Assembly (NCBI GenBank): GCA_045660295.1
Contig: JAZRDN010000011.1
Coordinates: forward strand, 1 to 30,919
DNA from: RGIG8775 sp045660295
GTDB taxonomy: Bacteria > Bacillota > Clostridia > Oscillospirales > CAG-272
Length of the DNA stretch: 30,919 nucleotides
Direction of reading: 5' to 3'
Shown: positions 25,203 through 30,919 of the stretch, one piece after another
How positions within the stretch are numbered: the stretch's first letter is position 1
How the letters are laid out: every line of letters starts with the position of its first letter
Made by a program: the position numbers and the translations under genes
The notes under the pieces: generated by a model
Told to the model about the DNA's origin: nothing
Database searches by the model: none
What the model saw: the letters and a program-made list of their open reading frames with translations, nothing else

Positions 25203-26300
25203 ATGAAAGAATATCTTGAAAGAACGGCGCTGACCGAGAAAAAAGGCGCGATAAGACTTCGCATGAAAAAGGCGGCAGAGGGTAGAGGCCTTGGGGACGC
25301 CGAAATATATGTAAAGACTTCTGACAGATCGGGCGATTTTTACATAAAATACAATCTTTGTTACGAAAAAGACCCGATTGGAAAGACTTATAAAAAGGGC
25401 GATGAGATAGAGCCGCTTACGTGGTATAACGGCTCAAATTACGGATGTAACCGCAGTAATTACCGCATAAAGGCGGCGTCGGTCTGTAAGTGGAACGGCG
25501 AGAGCTTCGAAAATGTCTACGACGTTCTTCAGCAGGGCGAGATATCTATGGCGGTTAAGGAGATGCTCGTAGATAGCGGTGTCAAGGCGGGCGACTTTGT
25601 GGGAGGCTTCCACGGCGACGAAATCATAAAAATGTCCGACGGAAAGCCTATGGTGTCAATGGCACTTGACGGCGTTTGTGTTTCGCTTGACGGAAGGGAA
25701 GAACGCGAGTACGAGGGAGACGTGCTCACCTTTGAGCAGACTACTTTTATTAACCGTTGCAATACTCCCGAGGTAAATATAATTGAGCATAGTCAAAGCT
25801 TTGTGTTCGATACTATGGGTGTTCACGACAGACAGAAAGCAAAATTTGTTACCTCGGACTATGAGGAGGGCGGTAAATACGCGCTTGACTGTACAGGGTC
25901 ATATTTGCAGATGTGTACCTTCTGGCGCTTGAATAAGGGCGAAAAAGATGTAAGAATTTGCGATGATCTTAAGTTTTACGATGAGAACGGAAAGCTCGTA
26001 AATCAGTCCAATACCGCATCGTATAACCAAGGCGATTTTGATTGGACGGGCGTGGAGACCGAGAAGATAAACCGCACGGTTGAATATAACGGCGACGTAG
26101 GCGTTTACGGCCGCGTTGGCTTTGAAATAGTCGATGATTCTGTGGAGTGCGAGTCGGCAAAGATCATGGTGAGAACCTTTGGCGATAATAAGTGGTACTG
26201 TACCTTTAAGTCAAAAAATCCCACGGGACAGCCGAAAAAAGGCGAAGAATGGATACTTGATCTTTTATACTATATCGACTATAATTCATATCGACTATAA
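25203..26300 (+). CDS. Hypothetical protein, unrecognised family
   Basis: 365 residues, acidic, with no signal peptide or membrane helix. I do not recognise the family. Composition (many Gly, Asp, Tyr, Trp; alternating polar and hydrophobic runs) suggests a mostly beta-strand protein, possibly two beta-sandwich or jelly-roll halves. A notable segment is DFVGGFHGDE (131-140), with His137, Asp139 and Glu140 that could be catalytic or metal-binding. Another is WRLNKGEKDVRICDDLKFYDENGKLVNQ (about 241-268), which reads like a strand-turn-strand. The neighbouring rhaA could hint at sugar chemistry, but that is only context. The C-terminus has been altered by a 16-bp duplication. The ribosome site is poor (AGAGAGAAA) and derives from the element-like repeat. 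Confidence 0.75.
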   Translation: MKEYLERTALTEKKGAIRLRMKKAAEGRGLGDAEIYVKTSDRSGDFYIKYNLCYEKDPIGKTYKKGDEIEPLTWYNGSNYGCNRSNYRIKAASVCKWNGESFENVYDVLQQGEISMAVKEMLVDSGVKAGDFVGGFHGDEIIKMSDGKPMVSMALDGVCVSLDGREEREYEGDVLTFEQTTFINRCNTPEVNIIEHSQSFVFDTMGVHDRQKAKFVTSDYEEGGKYALDCTGSYLQMCTFWRLNKGEKDVRICDDLKFYDENGKLVNQSNTASYNQGDFDWTGVETEKINRTVEYNGDVGVYGRVGFEIVDDSVECESAKIMVRTFGDNKWYCTFKSKNPTGQPKKGEEWILDLLYYIDYNSYRL

Positions 26301-26303
26301 TTC
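26272..26303 (+). repeat. 16-bp tandem duplication at the 3' end of the hypothetical gene
   Basis: ATATCGACTATAATTC occurs twice without a gap (26272-26287 and 26288-26303). Being 16 bp, it shifts the frame: the present ending is YYIDYNSYRL, while a single copy would read YYIDYNSER. Confidence 0.9.
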
Positions 26304-26330
26304 CGAAAGATAGTTAAAAATGAATATATA

Positions 26331-26380
26331 AAATGAACAAGTCTGTTAAAAACGGACTTGTTCATTTATAGGGGTTATTT
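26331..26380. terminator. Bidirectional terminator between hypothetical gene and rhaA
   Basis: AAATGAACAAGTC (26331-26343) pairs with GACTTGTTCATTT (26355-26367). The stem extends inward through GTT/AAC. A T-run is found at 26377-26384 on the plus strand, and an AT-rich tail on the minus strand. It serves two convergent genes. Confidence 0.8.
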
Positions 26381-26391
26381 TTTTATGTGAA

Positions 26392-27639
26392 TTAAACTCT
26401 CTTTGCGAGAACGTCCTTTTCGTAGCTCTTGACTTCGTCAAACCACTTTTCGTTCTCGATAACGCCGTTTCTGCGGCAGAACTCTGCCCAAACCTCGCCC
26501 CAAGGATAGCTCTTAAGCTCCTCGCGCTTAGCCATAAGCTCGGTGAAGTTGCCCTCGTCCTGCATCTTAGCGAAATCAGCAAAGGGAGTAAGAAGCGCGT
26601 TGAGAAGCGCCTTCTGCATGTTTCTCATACCTACTACCCAAGCCGAGATGCGGTTGATGCTTGCGTCAAAGTAGTCAAGCGCAAGCAGAACGCGGTCGCA
26701 AGCGTCGTTGCGTACGATCTCGTTGGCGATTTCCTTTGTCTCGTCATCAAGAAGTACAACGTGGTCACTGTCCCAACGAACCGCACGGGTAACGTGAAGC
26801 GCAACCTTTTCGTTGAAGAGGAGCATGGAAGAAAGCTTGTCGGAAACCACTTCGGTGGGGTGATAGTGACCGTTGTCCATAAGGCTCATGATTCCGCGGG
26901 ATGCCGCGTAGTTGAGTCCGAACTCAGCCGAGCCAACAGTGTATGACTCAAATCCGATACCGAATACCTTGGACTCAAGCGCAACGTGAACGAGGCTCTT
27001 GTCGTAACCGCAGGCAAGGATCTTGTCAAGCGAGTCAGCAAAACGCTTTCTGGGCGCGAGTCTGTCGGCGGGAATGTCCTTCATTCCGTCGGGAATCCAT
27101 ATGTTTACAAGACAAGGAGAACCAAGTTCTTTTGCGAAATATTCAGCGATCTTAAGGCACGCGATACCGTGTCTTATCCAGAAATTGCGTATCTCGTCGT
27201 CGGGATTGGAAAGGGTAAGACCGTCAGCCTTGGGGTGAGAGAAGAAAGTAGGGTTAAAGTCAAGACCAAGACCTCTCTCCTTTGCGAACTCTACCCATTT
27301 AGCGAAGTGCTTGGGCTCAAGCGCGTCGCGGTCAGCCCACTGACCGTCCTCAAAAATAGCGTAGCAAGCGTGAAGATTGATGCGGTGCTTGCCGGGGATA
27401 AGCGAAAGCGCCTTGTCTATATCAGCCATAAGCTCTGCGGGGGTGCGAGCCGCGCCGGGATAGTTACCCGTGGTCTGAATACCGCCCGAAAGCGCTCCCT
27501 CGTTGTCAAAACCTTTTACGTCATCGCCTTGCCAGCAGTGCATGGAAATGGGCATTGCCGAAAGCTTTGCGATAGCCGCTTCGGTGTCAACGCCTATTGC
27601 CGCGTATTTTTCGCGAGCGTAAGAATACATATTTTGCAT
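26392..27639 (-). CDS. rhaA: L-rhamnose isomerase
   Basis: 415 residues, standard RhaA length, TIM-barrel fold. Diagnostic blocks are MPISMHCWQGDDVKGF (about 29-44), GLDFNPTFFSHPKA, VNIWIPDGMKD and VHVALESKVFGIGFESYTVGSAEFG with the metal-binding Glu. They continue with SLMDNGHYHPTEVVSDK with Asp/His, and VRWDSDHVV with the second Asp/His site. It converts L-rhamnose to L-rhamnulose, the step before RhaB. AAAGGAG lies six bases before the start. A strong promoter with a palindrome between its boxes precedes it, indicating its own control. It is convergent with the hypothetical gene and unlinked to rhaB (7506). Confidence 0.97.
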   Translation of the reverse strand: MQNMYSYAREKYAAIGVDTEAAIAKLSAMPISMHCWQGDDVKGFDNEGALSGGIQTTGNYPGAARTPAELMADIDKALSLIPGKHRINLHACYAIFEDGQWADRDALEPKHFAKWVEFAKERGLGLDFNPTFFSHPKADGLTLSNPDDEIRNFWIRHGIACLKIAEYFAKELGSPCLVNIWIPDGMKDIPADRLAPRKRFADSLDKILACGYDKSLVHVALESKVFGIGFESYTVGSAEFGLNYAASRGIMSLMDNGHYHPTEVVSDKLSSMLLFNEKVALHVTRAVRWDSDHVVLLDDETKEIANEIVRNDACDRVLLALDYFDASINRISAWVVGMRNMQKALLNALLTPFADFAKMQDEGNFTELMAKREELKSYPWGEVWAEFCRRNGVIENEKWFDEVKSYEKDVLAKRV

Positions 27640-27676
27640 GTTTTTCTCCTTTGTTGAGTTAAAATTTTACAAGACT

Positions 27677-27705
27677 ATTATACAATACAATTTTCAAAAT
27701 TGCAA
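27677..27705 (-). promoter_or_regulatory. Promoter of rhaA
   Basis: On the minus strand, TTGCAA (27700-27705), an exact 17-base spacer and TATAAT (27677-27682), ending 38 bases before the rhaA start. Confidence 0.8.
27688..27702. promoter_or_regulatory. Candidate operator within the rhaA promoter
   Basis: CAATTTTCAAAATTG is a perfect 7+1+7 palindrome lying between the -35 and -10 boxes and touching the -35. This is a classic repressor position. The binding protein is not in the window. Confidence 0.5.
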
Positions 27706-27776
27706 TAGATTTTCCAAAAGATTTTTGGACAAAAGTTCATTTTGGCGTGGAAATTTCGCGAAAACCAACAACAAAA

Positions 27777-28094
27777 TCAAACAAACCACAAAAGCCACTG
27801 TTTGGGTGTGGTGTTGATAAGCTCCTCGAGCGGGTTTTCGTATTTAACTTTGTTTGCTTCGTATATCTGAGCAATGTCGCCGTCAAGAGCGCTGAAAACG
27901 GTCTCATCGTCAAAACGCAGACCGTCGGGGATGCTGTCCTCGATGTACTCTCTGCCGTACTGGTCGGTATTGCCATTCACGCCCGATTGCGTGGGAGACG
28001 TGGTGTCGTTCGAAGCACCGCCGCACGCCGCAAAGCAGGATATGACCGTAAGAAGTGCGAGAATCAATGCGGTTATTTTGAAAAAGCGTTTCAT
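27777..28094 (-). pseudogene. Lipoprotein, probable truncated solute-binding protein
   Basis: 105 residues from ATG 28094, behind AAAGGA. A lipoprotein signal peptide MKRFFKITALILALLTVISCFAACGG has its likely lipidated Cys at 24, followed by a Ser/Thr/Asn linker. The next stretch, YGREYIEDSIPDGLRFDDETVF, resembles the start of mature clostridial ABC-transporter solute-binding proteins, which run to 450-550 residues. Here the frame stops after ~60 further residues (IYEANKVKYENP to QWLLWFV). I therefore read it as an N-terminal stump, although an intact small lipoprotein is possible. A weak promoter candidate, TTGAGA-18-CATACT, lies at 28133-28162 on the minus strand. No permease genes are adjacent. 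Confidence 0.55.
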
Positions 28095-28430
28095 GATCAA
28101 GTCCTTTCTTCGTTGCGTTTTTTGTTTAATTCAGTATGCCATATTTTTTCTTCCAATCTCAATACACTTTTCGAGGATTTCAAAAAAGACAAAAAGTTAC
28201 AGGTCACAGAAAAAATACCTTTTCGCGGAGAAAAAATCGCCAAATGAGGTTTTGTGCCTTGCGTGTTTTAAAAAAATTAACATTTTTATTGAGTTTTTTT
28301 CGAATTTTTTTTGTAAAAAGGTTTGAAATTTCGCTTAATGTATGATATAATTAAATAAGAATGAAATCGGGGAGAGCTTTCTGCCTTGAGTTTTGACATA
28401 TATTTCGATTGATTGCGGAGGAATGATCGG
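28095..28430. other. AT-rich divergent intergenic region
   Basis: 336 bases between the divergent lipoprotein and cdaA starts. It holds the cdaA promoter (28323-28351), the weak minus-strand promoter (28133-28162) and long A/T runs between about 28180 and 28320. I see no coding potential, tRNA, or convincing riboswitch; a short ORF on either strand here is low complexity. Confidence 0.6.
28323..28351 (+). promoter_or_regulatory. Promoter of cdaA
   Basis: TTGAAA (28323-28328), a 17-base spacer and TATAAT (28346-28351), giving a leader of about 75 bases. Confidence 0.8.
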
Positions 28431-29309
28431 ATGCTTGATAAATTCTTTTTGTCTGTTTCGGACGTGTGGAAAAATAATATTTGGGTGCATCTCAGAAATA
28501 TGGGCTTTAATGATATTCTTGACATATTTCTGCTTTCGGTCATTTTGTATTACGTGTATAAGTTTATTCGTGATAAACGCGCCAGTAAGCTGCTTATCGG
28601 ACTTGGCGTTGTCGTAGCTATATTGGTGTTCAGCTACGTTTTCAAACTCAATTCGATAAAATACATTTTCCAGACCTTCTTCCAGGTAGGACTTATCGCG
28701 CTTATCATACTGTTTCAGCCCGAGCTTCGTGACGCGCTTGAAAAGGTGGGTAATACACCTCTTTCGGGTATTAAGCGTCTCGGCGGTGAAAGCGGAGAAC
28801 AGGCGAATATCCTGGAGGCTATAGATGCTATCTGTGACTCGGTTTTCGATATGTCGCGTTCCAAAACAGGCGCGCTTATCGTTTTTGAGCGCTCCACAAA
28901 GCTGGGCGAGTATACCAAGACGGGTGTAGTACTTAACGCGCATGTTTCGCGCCGACTTCTGGGTAACATATTCTTCAACAAGGCTCCGCTTCACGACGGC
29001 GCTGTTATAATCAGAGATTACCGAATTTACGCAGCCTCTTGCATGCTTCCGCTTACAAAAAGCGAGGAGGCGATAGCTTCCTTCAATATCGGTACAAGAC
29101 ACCGTGCGGCTATCGGTATAAGCGAGATTAGTGATGCCATCGTCGTGGTGGTTTCCGAGGAGACGGGAGTTGTTTCGGTGGCCATGAACGGTACGCTTAA
29201 GAGAAATTATAAGAGACTTACGCTTAAGCAGACACTGCTTAACAATCTTGTCGGTCCCAACTATAAGAATCTGAATAAGAACAGCAGCTCGCAGAACGAA
29301 AATAAGTAG
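28431..29309 (+). CDS. cdaA: Diadenylate cyclase CdaA
   Basis: 292 residues from ATG 28431, nine bases after GGAGG. Three membrane helices lie in the N-terminal third (about 28-45, 53-70, 83-96), and the DAC domain covers about 115-260 with the catalytic DGA motif in PLHDGAVII (189-191) and GTRHRAAIGISE (221-232). It makes c-di-AMP from two ATP at the membrane, controlling potassium and wall homeostasis. The usual next gene, the regulator cdaR (ybbR), is absent: the stop codon TAG at 29307-29309 consists of the TA flanking the repeat element plus the element's first G. The Asn/Ser-rich tail is slightly longer than average. Confidence 0.96.
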   Translation: MLDKFFLSVSDVWKNNIWVHLRNMGFNDILDIFLLSVILYYVYKFIRDKRASKLLIGLGVVVAILVFSYVFKLNSIKYIFQTFFQVGLIALIILFQPELRDALEKVGNTPLSGIKRLGGESGEQANILEAIDAICDSVFDMSRSKTGALIVFERSTKLGEYTKTGVVLNAHVSRRLLGNIFFNKAPLHDGAVIIRDYRIYAASCMLPLTKSEEAIASFNIGTRHRAAIGISEISDAIVVVVSEETGVVSVAMNGTLKRNYKRLTLKQTLLNNLVGPNYKNLNKNSSSQNENK

Positions 29310-29581
29310 GCAAGAGAGAATAATCCGAACCCGCCCTGAAGCCTGAATTTTCGGCGCTTTATGGCACTTGTCTCACTTGCAAAGTCCACACTTGGCGGCG
29401 TTCGCCAAGCACCAAAATCATCAGAAAATTAAGACTTGAGGGTCTACGAGTTTTGAAAATCAAAGATTGAGGATAGGCAAGGAAAATTTCTGCAGCAATA
29501 TGCGGATATTGCAAAGAAATTTTCCGAAGCATATACCAATATTTGACTTTCAAAACCGAGTTCGTATTTGTCCCTCTCGCC
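29309..29581 (+). mobile_element. TIR/structured repeat element, copy B (diverged subfamily 1)
   Basis: 273 bp, flanked by TA on both sides (29307-29308, 29582-29583). The terminal repeats match at about 17 of 22 positions, so it is older than the other copies. Its internal arm has changed on both sides: GGAAAATTTC pairs with GAAATTTTCC where copy C has TAAATTTTC/GAAAATTTA, while the GCAATAT-ATATTGC tip and the loop GAAGCATATAC are unchanged. It lies exactly between the cdaA stop and the trmD ribosome site. Confidence 0.85.
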
Positions 29582-29593
29582 TAAGAGGTTTTT

Positions 29594-30298
29594 ATGAAGT
29601 TTGATATTATGACGCTCTTTCCCGAGCTTGTTGATTACGTTCTCGGTGAAAGTATAATCGGACGCGCGCAAAAGAACGGCGCGATAAGCGTTTGTACGCA
29701 CAACATAAGAGACTATTCCGAGGATAAGCACCGCCGCGTGGACGATACACCGTACGGAGGCGGCAAGGGAATGCTTATGATGGCGCCCCCCATATATAAC
29801 TGCTACTCGGCTATTCTCGAAAAAAATAAGGAGCTTGGCGAAAATATTTCACGCAGAGTGGTATATATGTCGCCACAAGGTAAAATACTTAATCACGAAA
29901 AGGCTTTTGAGCTGTCAAAGTACGATAATCTTATCATACTTTGCGGTCATTACGAGGGCGTTGACTACCGCGTTATAGAGGAGATCGTCGACGAGGAGAT
30001 ATCAATAGGAGACTACGTGCTTACGGGCGGCGAGATACCCGCTTGTATACTTGTTGACTCGGTGGCGAGACTTGTTGACGGTGTTCTCGCAGATAAGGAG
30101 TGCTTTGAAAAGGAAAGCATTTCGGGCGGACTGCTTGAATATCCGCAATATACCAGACCCTTTGAGTATCACGGAATGAGTGTTCCTGACGTACTTATTT
30201 CGGGACACCACGAAAACATCGAAAAGTGGAGAGCCGAAAAGGCGCTTGAGCTTACAAAGCAAAAACGCCCTGACTTGCTCATAGGCAAGAGAGAATAA
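29594..30298 (+). CDS. trmD: tRNA (guanine-N1)-methyltransferase TrmD
   Basis: 234 residues. The SPOUT trefoil-knot core is clear: DDTPYGGGKGMLM (50-62), LCGHYEGVDYRV (116-127) and DEEISIGDYVLTGGEIPACILVDSVARL (133-160), with the catalytic Asp at about 155. It methylates G37 of tRNAs to prevent frameshifts. AAGAGG directly after element B gives the ribosome site. The last four residues (GKRE) and the TAA stop are supplied by the terminal repeat of element C, which begins inside the gene at 30284. Family members normally sit between rimM and rplS; here neither is present. The catalytic part is unaffected. Confidence 0.97.
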   Translation: MKFDIMTLFPELVDYVLGESIIGRAQKNGAISVCTHNIRDYSEDKHRRVDDTPYGGGKGMLMMAPPIYNCYSAILEKNKELGENISRRVVYMSPQGKILNHEKAFELSKYDNLIILCGHYEGVDYRVIEEIVDEEISIGDYVLTGGEIPACILVDSVARLVDGVLADKECFEKESISGGLLEYPQYTRPFEYHGMSVPDVLISGHHENIEKWRAEKALELTKQKRPDLLIGKRE

Positions 30299-30557
30299 TC
30301 CAAACCCGCCCTAAAGCCTGAATTTTCGGCGCTTTATGGCACTTGTCTCACTTGCAAAGTCCACACTTGGCGGCGTTCGCCAAGCACCAAAATCACACAA
30401 AAATTAAGGCTTGAGGGTCTGCGAGTTTTGAAAGAGCAAATATTTAGGATAGGCGAGATAAATTTTCGCGGCAATATGCGGATATTGCAAGAAAATTTAC
30501 CGAAGCATATACAAATATTTGCCTTCCAAAACCGAGTTCGGATTATTCTCTCTTGCC
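30284..30557 (+). mobile_element. TIR/structured repeat element, copy C (intact subfamily 1 reference)
   Basis: 274 bp, preceded by TA (30282-30283) and followed by TA (30558-30559). The 22-bp terminal repeats have one mismatch. Stems that can form: GCCCTAAAGC (30308-30317) with GCTTTATGGC (30331-30340); CTTGGCG (30366-30372) with CGCCAAG (30378-30384). The long arm pairs GTTTTG (30425-30430) with CAAAAC (30527-30532), GCAAATATTT (30436-30445) with AAATATTTGC (30513-30522), TAAATTTTC (30459-30467) with GAAAATTTA (30491-30499), and GCAATAT with ATATTGC at the tip. Together with the terminal stem this makes a cloverleaf-like fold. Confidence 0.88.
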
Positions 30558-30559
30558 TA

Positions 30560-30834
30560 GCCGTAAGGGAGTCGACCCCATAAGCCCTGCGACGATAAAT
30601 TTTAGTATCTTTCGTCGCGCTTAGTCTTGTGGAGTTTGTACTCCACTGCGACTAATCACACCAAAATCTATCAAAAATTTATTCGCCGAAGGGTGCAAAG
30701 CAGTTTTGGACGAAAAAATAGCGAGGGGAGGCGACGAAAAAATTCGCAGAGATATAAGATATCGCAAGAATTTTTTCGGAAGCATACACCGTTATTTTTC
30801 GTACAAAACCTTATGTGTTCGATTCCCTTACGGC
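30560..30834 (+). mobile_element. TIR/structured repeat element, subfamily 2 (distinct stems, same architecture)
   Basis: 275 bp, ends GCCGTAAGGGA...TCCCTTACGGC, flanked by TA on both sides and shared with its neighbours. Stems: GCGACGA (30589-30595)/TCGTCGC (30612-30618); TTAGTC plus GTGGAG (30621-30634)/CTCCAC plus GACTAA (30641-30655). The long arm pairs GTTTTG (30703-30708)/CAAAAC (30804-30809), ACGAAAAAAT/ATTTTTCGT (30710-30719, 30794-30802), CGAAAAAATTC (30735-30745)/GAATTTTTTCG (30768-30778) and GATAT/ATATC. Loop motifs ACCAAAATC (30660-30668), AGGCGA and GAAGCATA (30779-30786) equal those of copy C. A 74-codon ORF at 30627 crossing into the next copy is not a gene. Confidence 0.85.
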
Positions 30835-30836
30835 TA

Positions 30837-30919
30837 GGCAAGAGAGAATAATCCGAACCCGCCCTAAAGCCTGAATTTTCGGCGCTTTAGGGCACTTGTC
30901 TCACTTGCAAAGTCCACAC
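30837..30919 (+). mobile_element. TIR/structured repeat element, copy D (subfamily 1, cut by window end)
   Basis: The first 83 bases of another subfamily 1 copy, preceded by TA (30835-30836) shared with the subfamily 2 element. Its first internal stem is perfect here: GCCCTAAAGC with GCTTTAGGGC, whereas copy C has one mismatch. Confidence 0.85.

Noticed and set aside
30284..30557. Group II intron or IS200/IS605-type element
   Set aside because: There is no GTGYG start, no recognisable domain V, no ORF, and the flanking TA plus terminal inverted repeats fit neither class.
30627..30851. 74-codon plus-strand ORF
   Set aside because: It lies inside the subfamily 2 element and ends in the terminal repeat of copy D. 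Its open frame follows from the stem sequences and it has no ribosome site or protein-like composition.
29309..30919. CRISPR array
   Set aside because: Units are ~274 bp, differ in sequence and have no short spacers; they only resemble an array in being chained.

Overview
The window looks like a low-to-mid GC member of the Clostridia, probably a gut-type endospore-former lineage (Oscillospiraceae-like; inferred from gene content and order only). It carries the sporulation pair yqfC-yqfD, DUF1385/YqhQ, CdaA, RbgA, a DUF1540 mini-protein, strong AGGAGG-type ribosome binding sites and sigma-A-like promoters. Almost everything is housekeeping DNA. The unusual content sits at the two edges.

Layout. 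(i) 1-263: a nearly complete copy of a ~274-bp terminal-inverted-repeat element. (ii) 326-7468, plus strand: yqfC-yqfD-phoH-ybeY-era-recO-mutS2 (spore coat/engulfment, RNA maturation, GTPase, recombination). (iii) 7506-9958, plus: rhamnulokinase rhaB and an AEC-family transporter. (iv) 10040-12368, plus: PRPP synthetase and DUF1385, each with its own promoter and/or terminator. (v) 12577-16112, minus: tig-clpP-clpX, driven by a strong promoter; trigger factor has a histone-H1-like Lys/Ala/Thr tail. (vi) 16270-17313: a metallophosphoesterase (minus) diverging from a DUF1540 mini-protein (plus). (vii) 17350-23554, minus: a tightly packed run apgM-lepB-rbgA-rnhB-yraN-dipeptidase-thrC. It has a phosphoglycerate-mutase-like gene (a family proposed to act as homoserine kinase) at the head and threonine synthase at the tail. 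(viii) 23677-25155, plus: NfeD-like and SPFH/stomatin-like membrane pair. (ix) 25203-26300: an unrecognised 365-residue protein. (x) 26392-28094, minus: rhamnose isomerase rhaA, with a palindrome between its -35 and -10, preceded by a lipoprotein that looks like the N-terminal stump of a solute-binding protein. (xi) 28323-30298, plus: cdaA and trmD, separated and followed by copies of the edge element.

The most interesting signal is the element family (1-261, 29309-29581, 30284-30557, 30560-30834, 30837-end). All complete copies are 273-275 bp, have terminal inverted repeats and are flanked by TA. Two sequence subfamilies differ almost completely in their stems. They nevertheless keep the same stem order, the same loop motifs (ACCAAAATC, AGGCGA, GAAGCATA) and the same length. 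This compensatory pattern points to a conserved folded RNA, or a folded single-strand DNA form, rather than a passive MITE. Three copies are chained head to tail and share single TA dinucleotides. One copy supplies the stop codon of trmD and another supplies the third base of the cdaA stop. I do not recognise the family. Copies A and C differ by about four bases by eye, so spread is recent.
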